Below, one piece after another: positions 25,759-34,247 of a stretch of DNA of 64,000 bases. Each line of letters opens with the position of its first letter. Position 1 is the first letter of the stretch. The DNA is from Vicinamibacteraceae bacterium. GTDB taxonomy: Bacteria; Acidobacteriota; Thermoanaerobaculia; Multivoradales; Multivoraceae. The notes beneath the pieces are model-generated. The model was not told where the DNA came from. It saw only the letters and a program-made list of their open reading frames with translations, and searched no databases. The DNA is taken from the NCBI GenBank assembly GCA_012270995.1, contig JAAXHG010000198.1, positions 10,101 to 74,100 of the forward strand, in the 5' to 3' direction. Both the position numbers and the translations under genes were made by a program.

Positions 25759-26238
25759 ATGACAGAGAAGGCGAAGAGTAAGTGGAAGCGTGGATGCATG
25801 TTGTGGGTCTTGGGACTCGCTGTCGCGGTACCCGCGCTGACTGTTGGGTCGTACTACGCTTGTACGACTCCCGAAGAACGGGCAGAGATGCAGGCAGAGA
25901 TGGAAGCCGAACGAGCCGCAGCGGAAGAGGCTGAACGACAGGCCGCGATCGACGCTCGCGCGGAAGAGCTGCGCAAGCGCCGCGCCGGGTTCCATTGCCT
26001 CAGCGCATGGAACGGAACGCATCCGGCCTTTGTACACGCCGTGAGGGCGCGACTGAACGACCCGGACAGCTTCGAGCATGACGCAACCCGCGTGGCGCCG
26101 GTCAACGATGCGGGGAAACACCGAATCGAGATGACATTCCGGGCACGAAACGCCTTCGGCGGAGTGGTCCGATCAACCGCGACAGGGACTTACCGGCAGG
26201 CTGACTGCGACGCTGTTGAAGTTCTGTTGATCCAGTAG
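25759..26238 (+). CDS. Single-pass membrane protein with a charged coiled coil, function unknown
   Basis: This 159-residue protein has a Lys-rich N-terminus, one hydrophobic segment (about residues 14-33), a Glu/Ala-rich coiled coil (about 36-72) and a C-terminal domain with FHCLSAW and RLNDPDSFEHDATR. I have seen similar LNDP-SFEH segments in uncharacterised bacterial proteins but cannot name the family. The C-terminal domain also contains a second Cys (YRQADCD). The topology suggests an inner-membrane anchor with the domain in the periplasm. Confidence 0.65.
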   Translation: MTEKAKSKWKRGCMLWVLGLAVAVPALTVGSYYACTTPEERAEMQAEMEAERAAAEEAERQAAIDARAEELRKRRAGFHCLSAWNGTHPAFVHAVRARLNDPDSFEHDATRVAPVNDAGKHRIEMTFRARNAFGGVVRSTATGTYRQADCDAVEVLLIQ

Positions 26239-26262
26239 AGCGGCGCTCGCAGCGCACGCGCC

Positions 26263-26268
26263 TATAAT
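26263..26268 (+). promoter_or_regulatory. Putative -10 element (TATAAT)
   Basis: A perfect TATAAT lies 11 nt before the prolyl oligopeptidase ATG. The implied leader is very short or absent. No convincing -35 is visible. Confidence 0.4.
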
Positions 26269-26279
26269 CGGGTCCTATC

Positions 26280-28469
26280 ATGAAGCCCACTCGTCGCCGG
26301 CTTCTGCCGGCTCTCGTCCTGACCCTCCTGGCCTGTTCCCCCAACACCTTCGACCTTCCGGTCGAGTATCCCGAGACCCGGACGGTCGACCAGGTCGACG
26401 ACTACTTCGGCGTCCAGGTCGCGGATCCGTACCGCTGGCTGGAAGACCTCGACGGCGAGGAGACGGCGGCCTGGGTCGCTGCTCAAAACGAAGTCGCGGA
26501 GCCATTCCTGGCCGCGCTGCCCGGCCGCGAAGCGATCGAAGAGCGATTGCGCCAGATCTGGAACTACGAGCGCTGGAGCACGCCCGGCAAGCGCGGCGAG
26601 CGCTACTTCTACAACCACAACGACGGCCTCCAGGACCAGAGCGTCGTCTACGTGGCCGATTCCATGGACCAGGAGGGAGACGAGCCGCCCGGACACGTGC
26701 TGCTCGACCCGAACACCTGGAGCGACGACGCGACCGTGGCACTGGCCGGGTTCGCGCCCAGCCGGGACGGCCGCTACGTCGCGTACGCGCAGTCGGACGG
26801 TGGCTCGGACTGGCGGAAGTGGAAGGTCCGTGATGTCGAGAACGGCGAGGACACGGGCGACCTGATCGATTTCACGAAGTTCACGTCGATCTCCTGGATG
26901 CCGGACAACTCGGGCTTCTTCTACAGCCGCTATCCCCCACGCGAGGACGACCCGACCAGAGGCAACGGCTCGAAGGCGGTTTCCGTCTACTTCCATGCCC
27001 TGGGCACGGACCAGGCAGACGACCGGCTCGTGTTCAGCCAGCCCGAACACGCGCGCCGCAACCCCTACGCATCGATTTCCGAGGACGGCGAGTACCTGCT
27101 GGTCAACCTCCAGGAGGGATACCTGGAGAACGCGGTCCACTACCGCAAGATCAATGAGCCGGACTCGGCGATCCGCCCGCTACTCGACCAGTGGGACGCT
27201 CTCTACGGCTACATCGTCAACGTGGGCCCCGTGTTCCTGTTCGAGACGAACAAGGACGCGCCGCGCAACCGGATCGTCGCGGTCGACCTGAACGACGAAT
27301 CGCCCGAAGGGAACCCCACGCTGCACGAGGTGGTCCCTGAAGCCGAGGACACCCTTTCGTACGCCTCCGCCGTCGGCGGCAAACTGGTTCTGAACTACCT
27401 GCACGATGCGCGCACCGTCGTCCGCCTGGCCGAACCGAACGGCGCCAGGCCCGCGACGCCGGCCGGCGAGGTCGACCTGCCGGGCATCGGCACCGCCGGC
27501 GGTTTCGGCGGACGTTGGGAGGACACGGAGACCTTCTACTCCTACTCCAGCTTCGGCACGCCGTCCCAGATCCACCGCTACGACGTGGCCAGCGGCGAGA
27601 GCACGCTGATCCGCCGCCCCGCGATCGACGCCGACCTCGACGGCTACGAGACGGAACAGGTCTTCTACGAGAGCCGCGACGGCACCCGCATCCCCATGTT
27701 CATCACACACCGCGCGGGGCTCGAGAAGAACGGCGACAACCCGACTCTCCTCTACGGCTACGGCGGCTTCAACATCTCGCTGACGCCCGGCTTCTCCTCC
27801 TCTCGCCTTGCCTGGCTCGAGATGGGCGGCGTGCTGGCGATCCCGAACCTGCGCGGCGGCGGCGAGTACGGCCGCGAGTGGCACCTCGCCGGCACCAAGG
27901 AGAAGAAGCAGAACGTCTTCGACGACTTCATCGCGGCGGCCGAGTGGCTGGTCGCGGAGGGCTACACGAGCGCCGGCCGCATCGCGATCCAGGGCGGCAG
28001 CAACGGCGGTCTCCTGGTCGGTGCGACGCTCAACCAGCGGCCCGACCTGTTCGCGGCGGCGCTGCCGGCGGTCGGCGTGCTCGACATGCTCCGCTACCAC
28101 CTGCCGAGCGCGAACGCCCGCAACTGGTCGACGGACTACGGCCTCTCCGAAAACGAGGACGAGTTCCGGGCCCAGCACGCGTACTCGCCGCTCCACAACG
28201 TGCAGGAAGGGGCCTGCTACCCGCCGACCCTGATCACGACCGCCGACCACGACGACCGCGTCGTGCCGTGGCACAGCTTCAAGTACGCGGCCGAGATGCA
28301 GCAGGCGCAGGGCTGCGACAACCCGGTCCTGATCCGGGTCGAAACCCGGGCCGGCCACGGCGCCGGGAAGCCGACCTGGATGCAGATCGAGGACGTCGCC
28401 GACCAGTGGGCGTTCGCGGCCTGGGCGCTGGGCCTCGAACCGAGCTTCCAGCCGCGCTCCGGCACGTGA
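26280..28469 (+). CDS. Prolyl oligopeptidase family lipoprotein (S9A)
   Basis: This 729-residue serine peptidase cuts after proline in peptides. The N-terminus carries a lipobox (TLLAC), so it is probably an outer- or inner-membrane lipoprotein facing the periplasm. A beta-propeller (about residues 80-420) is followed by the alpha/beta-hydrolase domain. The catalytic Ser is in GGSNGGLLVG, the Asp in DHDDRVVPWHS and the His in RAGHGAGKPT. Length fits the family. Peptide scavenging is the likely role. Confidence 0.9.
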   Translation: MKPTRRRLLPALVLTLLACSPNTFDLPVEYPETRTVDQVDDYFGVQVADPYRWLEDLDGEETAAWVAAQNEVAEPFLAALPGREAIEERLRQIWNYERWSTPGKRGERYFYNHNDGLQDQSVVYVADSMDQEGDEPPGHVLLDPNTWSDDATVALAGFAPSRDGRYVAYAQSDGGSDWRKWKVRDVENGEDTGDLIDFTKFTSISWMPDNSGFFYSRYPPREDDPTRGNGSKAVSVYFHALGTDQADDRLVFSQPEHARRNPYASISEDGEYLLVNLQEGYLENAVHYRKINEPDSAIRPLLDQWDALYGYIVNVGPVFLFETNKDAPRNRIVAVDLNDESPEGNPTLHEVVPEAEDTLSYASAVGGKLVLNYLHDARTVVRLAEPNGARPATPAGEVDLPGIGTAGGFGGRWEDTETFYSYSSFGTPSQIHRYDVASGESTLIRRPAIDADLDGYETEQVFYESRDGTRIPMFITHRAGLEKNGDNPTLLYGYGGFNISLTPGFSSSRLAWLEMGGVLAIPNLRGGGEYGREWHLAGTKEKKQNVFDDFIAAAEWLVAEGYTSAGRIAIQGGSNGGLLVGATLNQRPDLFAAALPAVGVLDMLRYHLPSANARNWSTDYGLSENEDEFRAQHAYSPLHNVQEGACYPPTLITTADHDDRVVPWHSFKYAAEMQQAQGCDNPVLIRVETRAGHGAGKPTWMQIEDVADQWAFAAWALGLEPSFQPRSGT

Positions 28470-28882
28470 CCACGCCCTACCGGCACACGATCCGCGTCCG
28501 CTACGGCGAGGTCGACAAGCAGGGCGTCGTCTTCAACGCCCACTACATGGCGTACATGGACGACGCACTCGAGAACTGGTTGCTCGGCATCCGGGAGGTG
28601 CGGGCGAAGCTGGGCTGGGAGATGATGCTCCGCCGCACGACGATCGACTTCCTGGGCTCGGTCACCGACGGCGACCTGCTCGACATCGACCTCGCCATCC
28701 GCCACTGGGGCCGGACCTCCTGGACGCTCGGCTACCGCGGCAGCCACGAAGGACGGCTCATCTTCAGCGCCGAAGTCCTCTACGTCAGCGTCCACGCGCC
28801 GGAGTACACCAAGATGGAGACGCCGACCGAGATCCGCGCCTACATGGGGCCGGAAACCGACCTGGACGGGGCGACCGTCTGA
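28466..28882 (+). CDS. YbgC-type acyl-CoA thioesterase (4HBT hotdog fold)
   Basis: This 138-residue hotdog-fold protein has RVRYGEVDKQGVVFNAHYMAYMDDA at its N-terminus, seen here in two blocks. It includes the YgEvDkqGvVfNahY catalytic pattern in which an Asp replaces or neighbours the usual general base. Such enzymes hydrolyse short or medium acyl-CoA. The GTG start overlaps the peptidase stop (GTGA). Confidence 0.8.
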   Translation: MTTPYRHTIRVRYGEVDKQGVVFNAHYMAYMDDALENWLLGIREVRAKLGWEMMLRRTTIDFLGSVTDGDLLDIDLAIRHWGRTSWTLGYRGSHEGRLIFSAEVLYVSVHAPEYTKMETPTEIRAYMGPETDLDGATV

Positions 28883-29523
28883 AGCCGGGCGCCGGCCTCT
28901 CGCCGCTGCCCCGATCGTTCTACGTGCCAACGGCGCTCGACGTGGCGCCCCGGCTCCTGAACAAGGTCCTGGTGCGCGGCAGCCGAGCCGCCCGGATCGT
29001 CGAGGTCGAAGCCTACGAGGGCGCGACCGACCCGTCCAGCCACGGCTACCGCGGGATGACAGACCGCAACCGGACGATGTTCGGGCCGCCCGGACATCTC
29101 TACGTCTACTTCACCTACGGCATGCACCACTGCGCCAACGTCGTCTGCGGCGAGGACGGCGTCTGCTCCGCCGTCCTGCTGCGCGCCGCCGCACCGCTGG
29201 ACGGCGCTGGCGCCATGCGCCGCGCACGCAACGCGGCCAGCCGCCGGCGTTCCACCGAGCCGTTCCGCGTGGTCGACCTCTGCTCCGGGCCCGCCCGCCT
29301 CTGCCAGGCCTTCAGCCTCGACCGCCGCGACGACGGCGGCGACCTGGTCGGCGCCTCTACTCATCCCCGGAGCCGCCAGTCGATCTTCATCGCCGACGAC
29401 GGCACGCCGCCTCCCAGGAACCCGGGCCGTAGCGGCCGTATTGGCGTCACCCGAGCCCCGAACCGGCTCTGGCGGTTCTACGTCGCCGGTGACCCGAACG
29501 TGTCCAGGGGACCGCGCGCCTGA
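28879..29523 (+). CDS. 3-methyladenine DNA glycosylase (AAG/MPG family)
   Basis: This enzyme removes alkylated purines in base excision repair. It has VEVEAYEG, PSSHGYRGMTDRN, MFGPPGHLYVYFTYGMH and a C-terminal RIGVTRAPNRLWRFY, all typical of the AAG family. The first standard start is GTG 28924. However, the conserved LPRSFY motif that opens this family lies upstream at 28906-28923. The only in-frame candidate before it is CTG 28879, which overlaps the thioesterase stop as CTGA. I annotate from there (214 residues), but the start is uncertain. Confidence 0.8.
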   Translation: MKPGAGLSPLPRSFYVPTALDVAPRLLNKVLVRGSRAARIVEVEAYEGATDPSSHGYRGMTDRNRTMFGPPGHLYVYFTYGMHHCANVVCGEDGVCSAVLLRAAAPLDGAGAMRRARNAASRRRSTEPFRVVDLCSGPARLCQAFSLDRRDDGGDLVGASTHPRSRQSIFIADDGTPPPRNPGRSGRIGVTRAPNRLWRFYVAGDPNVSRGPRA

Positions 29524-29526
29524 CCC

Positions 29527-30411
29527 TTAGCCACCGTCCCCGCTCATGGCGCGCAGCCGCACGACCAGGCTCGACGTGTCCCAGCGCAAGCCGCCGAGCG
29601 CGGTGACCTCGCTGTAGAACTGGTCGACGAGCGCAGCCAGGGGCAGGTGCGCTCCGTTCCGGCGCGCCTCCTCCAGCGCGATGCCGAGGTCCTTGCGCAT
29701 CCACTGGACCGCGAAGCCGTAGTCGAACCTCCCCTGGACCATCGTCTCGGCGCGGTTGTCCATCTGCCAGGACCCCGCGGCGCCGGTCGAGATGGCGCCG
29801 ATCACCGCCAGCGGGTCGAGGCCGGCCTTCTCCGCGAAGTGGATGCCTTCCGACAGGCCCTGGACGATGCCGGCGATACAGAGCTGGTTGACCGCCTTCG
29901 TCAACTGGCCGCTGCCGGCGGGACCGAGCAGGGTGACCGCACGGCTGTAGCAGCCGATGACGGCGTTCACCCGCTCGAACACGTCCAGTTCGCCGCCGCA
30001 CATGACGGTCAACGCGCCGTTCTCGGCGCCCGCCTGGCCGCCCGAGACCGGCGCGTCGACGAAGCCGCAGCCCTTCTCGTCGCAGGCGCCCGCGAGCTCG
30101 CGAGCGAGGCGGGCCGACGCCGTCGTGTGGTCGACGAGGACGCTGCCCGCGGCCATGCCCTCGAGCGCGCCGCCGGGTTCCAGCGTCACGGCCCGCACGT
30201 CGTCGTCGTTGCCGACGCAACAGAACACGAACTCCGCGCCTGCCGCCGCCTCGGCCGGCGTCGAGGCGCTCCTGCCGCCGTGCTCCCCGAGCCACTGCTC
30301 CGCCTTCGCCGCCGTGCGGTTGTACACGGTGACGCGATGTCCGGCTGCCGCCAGGTGGCCAGCCATCGGATAGCCCATGACTCCAAGTCCGACGAACGCT
30401 ACGTCTGCCAT
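29527..30411 (-). CDS. 3-hydroxyisobutyrate dehydrogenase-family NAD(P) oxidoreductase
   Basis: This 294-residue protein has the Rossmann motif FVGLGVMGYPMAGHL, the family signature VDAPVSGGQAGAENG, the substrate-site GPAGSGQLTKAVNQ with catalytic Lys, and a helical C-terminal domain. It belongs to the beta-hydroxyacid dehydrogenase group (HIBADH, tartronate semialdehyde reductase, GLYR). The substrate cannot be decided from the sequence. ATG 30411 is chosen because GAGGAGG lies 8 nt upstream. Confidence 0.85.
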   Translation of the reverse strand: MADVAFVGLGVMGYPMAGHLAAAGHRVTVYNRTAAKAEQWLGEHGGRSASTPAEAAAGAEFVFCCVGNDDDVRAVTLEPGGALEGMAAGSVLVDHTTASARLARELAGACDEKGCGFVDAPVSGGQAGAENGALTVMCGGELDVFERVNAVIGCYSRAVTLLGPAGSGQLTKAVNQLCIAGIVQGLSEGIHFAEKAGLDPLAVIGAISTGAAGSWQMDNRAETMVQGRFDYGFAVQWMRKDLGIALEEARRNGAHLPLAALVDQFYSEVTALGGLRWDTSSLVVRLRAMSGDGG

Positions 30412-30492
30412 ACGAACCACCTCCTCAGGCCGCGAATCGCGCCGCCCGAACTTGATCGATGAGGCGCGATCCTAGCCGTCCCCAAACAAGAG

Positions 30493-30520
30493 GGGCGGGC
30501 ACCCCGAAGGACGCCCGCCC
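30493..30520 (-). terminator. Likely terminator after the LTXXQ gene
   Basis: GGGCGGGC (30493-30500) pairs with GCCCGCCC (30513-30520) around a 12-nt loop. On the minus strand the hairpin is followed by CTCTTGTTT, a weak U-rich tail. It lies between the LTXXQ gene and the dehydrogenase. Confidence 0.5.
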
Positions 30521-30548
30521 GAAGAGCGGAGGCTTGTTGCCTGCGCGT

Positions 30549-31061
30549 TCAGTTCCGAGGACGAGGACCGCGGCTGCCTGGACCGAAGAGTCCGCGGAAG
30601 CCGCCGCGACCATTCTCCTGCAGGGCCTCCCAGCGGATCCGCTGGTCACGGTCGAGCAGCCGTGTCGCGTCCTCGTGAGCCTCGACTCGGGCGGTCCTCA
30701 GTTGACGCGCGACCGCGCGGCGGTCGAGTTCCAACTGACCGACGACGGCTGGATCGGGGTTCTCGAGACTCGCCTCGCTCTCGAGACGTTCCGTGATGTC
30801 GCGCATCTGACGCATCAACGGGCCGACGCTCGCTTCGTGCTCCTCGCGCAGGCGGCGCCACTGTTCCTTCTGGTCCTCCGTCAACTGGAGCACCCGCGCC
30901 ATGCGCTCGGCGTCGCGCTCCGCGAAGTCGCCGCGAGCGCCTCTCCTGGACTGGCGGCCTTCGCCCTCCTCAACTGCCGCTAGCCCTGTTGCCGCGACGA
31001 CGAGCAGAGCGGGAAGCAGGGTGCGGGCGATACGGATCGAGTGGTTCAGGGATGTCTTCAT
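30549..31061 (-). CDS. Spy/CpxP-like LTXXQ periplasmic protein
   Basis: This 170-residue secreted protein has a signal peptide (ending ATGLA) and a long helical region with LQLTEDQKEQWRRLREEH, the LTXXQ motif of Spy/CpxP-type proteins. Such proteins act as periplasmic chaperones or stress sensors. The C-terminus is Gly/Arg-rich. A strong AGGAGGT precedes ATG 31061. The gene is 37 nt downstream of the cytochrome gene and shares with it a similar leader (MKT.L..SIRI) and a (S)RR...GDF.ER stretch. Confidence 0.75.
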   Translation of the reverse strand: MKTSLNHSIRIARTLLPALLVVAATGLAAVEEGEGRQSRRGARGDFAERDAERMARVLQLTEDQKEQWRRLREEHEASVGPLMRQMRDITERLESEASLENPDPAVVGQLELDRRAVARQLRTARVEAHEDATRLLDRDQRIRWEALQENGRGGFRGLFGPGSRGPRPRN

Positions 31062-31098
31062 GTCAAGTACCTCCTATAGGGGTGTAAGGGATCAAACG

Positions 31099-31578
31099 TC
31101 AGCGATTCAGAAACGCAAGCAGGTCCGCCATGTCGGCAACCTCAAGCCCCGCCGCAAGCCCCTCCGGCATCGTGGACGGGCCGTTACTTTGGCTCGCGTA
31201 CTCGGCGTCGATCTCGGCGTTCGGGTCCACGATGTCGCGCAGAACCCTCTCCACACTCCACTGGGCGACGCGGGAAAGGTCCGGACCCGGTCCGCCGCCC
31301 AGGGAGCCGCTTCGGTGACAGAGGGCGCAGAGTTCGAGGAAGGACTCCTCGCCGCGTCCCGCATCCCCGGCGAGATCGAGCGCCGGCCGCACGGCCGCCA
31401 TCGCCTCGGGAAGCGTGACGCGAAGGTCCCGGCGCTCCGTGAAGTCGCCGCGGAAGTCGCGCCTCGACCGGCGCTCCTCGCTCCACTGGGCCTCCGCGCA
31501 CGCAGCGGAGGCCGCGAGCAGCAGAACGAGAAGTAGAACGCGGGGGATTCGGATCGAGAGCTTCAGTGCTGTCTTCAC
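31099..31578 (-). CDS. Small periplasmic c-type cytochrome-like protein
   Basis: This 159-residue secreted protein has a signal peptide (RVLLLVLLLAASAA) and one haem-attachment motif, CALCH. Around it are GGGPGPDLS and a C-terminal DMADLLAFL helix, as in the haem-binding domains of PVC/Acidobacteria membrane dehydrogenases. Between EYAS and TMPEGL the usual loop looks shortened. TMPEG offers a Met as possible distal ligand. The GTG start at 31578 has GGAG 9 nt upstream. It is the first gene of a two-gene unit with the LTXXQ protein. Confidence 0.7.
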   Translation of the reverse strand: MKTALKLSIRIPRVLLLVLLLAASAACAEAQWSEERRSRRDFRGDFTERRDLRVTLPEAMAAVRPALDLAGDAGRGEESFLELCALCHRSGSLGGGPGPDLSRVAQWSVERVLRDIVDPNAEIDAEYASQSNGPSTMPEGLAAGLEVADMADLLAFLNR

Positions 31579-31665
31579 TTCCGGTGGCTCCAGGGTGGCG
31601 GGAATCGAACGGGTGAGACAGTACGGTTCGGTCAGCCAGTGAGTCATCAAGCCGCTGCAAGATGT

Positions 31666-31681
31666 TTGTAACGCTTGTAAA
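31666..31681. promoter_or_regulatory. Direct repeat resembling a CpxR box
   Basis: TTGTAA occurs twice (31666-31671 and 31675-31680). Read as GTAAC-N4-GTAAA (31668-31681), it resembles the CpxR consensus GTAAA-N(4-8)-GTAAA with one mismatch. It lies in the divergent region between the cytochrome gene and the histidine kinase gene. Confidence 0.4.
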
Positions 31682-31723
31682 GCCCTCCATTGACGAGGTT
31701 TCCGCGGCGCTAGACTGCCGACC

Positions 31724-33511
31724 ATGCCCGTTGCCGGCATCCGGCGGAGCGCACGCGGTTCGAGCGACCGCTGGACCCTGATCGTCGCGGTGGCCGCCTC
31801 GTTGCTACTGGTGACGCTCGCCGTCCTGCAGTACCGCTGGACCGGAGAGCTGAGCGCCGCCGCCAACGAGCGGATGCGGGCGAACCTGGAAGAGTCGAGC
31901 CGGCTGCTTGCGAACGACATCGACGCCCCACTGGCTCAGCTCCAGGCCTCGTTCCAGCGCACTGGCCGGCGAACGGCCGCGGCAGGAGCCTGGCTTGCGA
32001 TTCGGGACGATCCGCGCCGTAGGCGGGACGGCGCCCCTGAGCCGTTCGAGGAACTGCTTGCCCGAGCCGTCCGGGACTGGCGCGAGAGCGCCGCATTCCC
32101 GGACCTTCTGGACGAGACCTGGATCGTGGTCACCGACCGCCGCGAGGGAACGCGCGACATCTCCCGGCTCGATGAGGCCAGCGGCCGGTTGCAGCCCGAC
32201 CCGGGGCCCGACGACCTGGAAGAGCTGGTTCGCCACTTGCGGCCGCCACGCCGCCGGCTGCCCGAGGCCCGCCCGGACCGGCTGGTGATTCCGGTTTCCG
32301 GCCGGATGCCTGGCGGCCGGCCTAGCCCACCGACGACCCTGATCGTGGCCAGCCTGGACGTTGCGGTGCTCGAACAGGAGATGCTGCCCGCGCTGATCGA
32401 ACGCCACTTCGGCGCCGGGTCTCCAGGCGGGGAGCCGCCGTATCTGGTTTCGGTGACCGACGTGTCCGGTCCGGCGCCGCGCCAGATCTATCCCGACCCG
32501 GCGGGTGCTCCAGGGCACGTCTCCTCGACCCCATCCGAAGCCGCGGACGTCGAGTTCCGGGCGCTACGGACGCGGCCGTTCCCCGAACGCCGCGAAGGCC
32601 GCAACGAACGAGCACTTCGCGGTGGCGCCGCCGAAGCCGACCTGACGGACGGCGCCTGGCTGGTACGGATCGCCCACCGCAGAGGGTCGCTTGAAGCCGC
32701 CACCAGCGCGGCACGCCGGCGCAACCTCTACCACAGCTCCGGCGCCCTGTTCCTGATCGGCGTCGCCTTCGCCCTGGTCCTGGTGTCCGCCCGCCGCGCC
32801 CGGGCCCTGGCCGCCCAGCAAGTCGATTTCGTCGCCGGCGTCTCCCACGAGCTGAACACGCCGCTCCAGGCGATCCGCTCGGCGGGCGAGAACCTGCGGA
32901 GCGGGATCGTCCACAGGTCAGATGACGTCCGCGGCTACGGCGAGCTCATCGAACGCGAAGAGCGCCGACTGTCGCGGCTGGTTCAGCAGGCGCTCCAGTG
33001 GGCCGGCATCGGGCGGAGTACGGCGCGAAGAGCCACGGCAGAGATCGACCTCGGCGAACTGCTGTGCACGGCAGTCGCCGAGTCGAAGTGGTTTCTGGAG
33101 GAGAACGGCGTCGAACTCGAGCTGGAAGGGCTGGACTATCTGCCCCTGCTCCGGGGCGACCGCGAGGGCCTGATCACCGTCTTCATGAACCTGTTGCACA
33201 ACGCGACCAAGTACGGCCGCGGCGCCGACGGCGCGGTGAGGGTGAGGATCGATGCAAGCGGCGACGCCGATGGGCGTGGGGTCGCCGTCGCCGTCACCGA
33301 CCGGGGCCCCGGCATCCCGAAGGCCGAGCAGCGCCGAATCTTCGATCCCTTCGTCCGCGGCCTCGCGGCAACCGAGAGCGGTCTACCCGGCTCGGGCCTG
33401 GGCCTGAGTCTCGCGCGCAACACGATCGAGGAGCACGGCGGCTCGATCACCGTGGACAGCGAGCCCGGGCGCACGACCTTCCGCGTCGTGCTACCGGTGC
33501 AGACTCCATGA
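31724..33511 (+). CDS. Membrane sensor histidine kinase
   Basis: This 595-residue kinase has one membrane segment at about residues 17-36, a roughly 300-residue periplasmic sensor region with no family I recognise, and a second membrane segment (FLIGVAFALVLVSA). The kinase core follows: H-box GVSHELNTPLQAIRSAG, N-box NLLHNATKYG, G1 DRGPGIP and G2 GSGLGLSLARN. It should phosphorylate the response regulator encoded next, with which it overlaps by 4 nt. TAGACT (31711-31716) is a possible -10. Confidence 0.9.
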   Translation: MPVAGIRRSARGSSDRWTLIVAVAASLLLVTLAVLQYRWTGELSAAANERMRANLEESSRLLANDIDAPLAQLQASFQRTGRRTAAAGAWLAIRDDPRRRRDGAPEPFEELLARAVRDWRESAAFPDLLDETWIVVTDRREGTRDISRLDEASGRLQPDPGPDDLEELVRHLRPPRRRLPEARPDRLVIPVSGRMPGGRPSPPTTLIVASLDVAVLEQEMLPALIERHFGAGSPGGEPPYLVSVTDVSGPAPRQIYPDPAGAPGHVSSTPSEAADVEFRALRTRPFPERREGRNERALRGGAAEADLTDGAWLVRIAHRRGSLEAATSAARRRNLYHSSGALFLIGVAFALVLVSARRARALAAQQVDFVAGVSHELNTPLQAIRSAGENLRSGIVHRSDDVRGYGELIEREERRLSRLVQQALQWAGIGRSTARRATAEIDLGELLCTAVAESKWFLEENGVELELEGLDYLPLLRGDREGLITVFMNLLHNATKYGRGADGAVRVRIDASGDADGRGVAVAVTDRGPGIPKAEQRRIFDPFVRGLAATESGLPGSGLGLSLARNTIEEHGGSITVDSEPGRTTFRVVLPVQTP

Positions 33512-34230
33512 GCGCGCGCGTGCTCCTGGTCGAGGACGAACCCAGCCTTGCCCGCACCCTGAGTGACCGCCTGGCCGCGGAAGGCCACGACGTCGTCATC
33601 GCGGCCGACGGCCCGTCGGGCGAACAATCGGCCAGGGACGGCGGCTTCGACGTCGTCCTGCTCGACGTCAACCTGCCGGGCAAGAACGGCTTCGATGTCT
33701 GCCGGGACCTCCGCCGGGACGGCATCGACATCCCCATCCTGATGCTGACGGCCCGTAACGAACTCGTCGACCGTGTCGTCGGGCTGAAGCTGGGCGCCGA
33801 CGACTACCTCGCCAAGCCGTTCGAGACGCTGGAACTGCTGGCTCGGATCGAGGCGCTGATGCGACGGAGCCGGGACGGAGCACAGGCGTCGGCATCGCCG
33901 CGGGAGCCAACCCTCCACGGCTACCGCTTCGGCAACGTCCGCGTCGACTTCGACCGCGCCCAGGTGTGGCGCGGCGGCGAGGACGGCGCCGAGACCGAGG
34001 CTGCCTGCTCGGCGCTCGAGTACCGGCTGCTCAGGTTCCTGATCGAGCACCGTGGCGAAGTCCATGACCGGGACCGCCTGCTCGACGAGGTCTGGGGTTA
34101 CGACGCGACGCCGACGACCCGCACCGTCGACGTCCATGTGTCGTCGCTGCGGCAGAAGATCGAGTCGAATCCGGGCCGGCCCGAGTTCATCGTCACGGTG
34201 CACGGGCTCGGCTACCGGTTCGACGGCTGA
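33508..34230 (+). CDS. OmpR-family response regulator
   Basis: This 240-residue regulator has a receiver domain with VEDEP, the phospho-acceptor Asp in VLLDVNLPGKNG and KPFETLE. The C-terminal winged helix ends VDVHVSSLRQKIE and GLGYRF. It is the partner of the kinase upstream (ATGA overlap). The divergent cytochrome/LTXXQ genes are plausible targets. Confidence 0.92.
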   Translation: MSARVLLVEDEPSLARTLSDRLAAEGHDVVIAADGPSGEQSARDGGFDVVLLDVNLPGKNGFDVCRDLRRDGIDIPILMLTARNELVDRVVGLKLGADDYLAKPFETLELLARIEALMRRSRDGAQASASPREPTLHGYRFGNVRVDFDRAQVWRGGEDGAETEAACSALEYRLLRFLIEHRGEVHDRDRLLDEVWGYDATPTTRTVDVHVSSLRQKIESNPGRPEFIVTVHGLGYRFDG

Positions 34231-34247
34231 CGACGCTTTGGCTGAAC

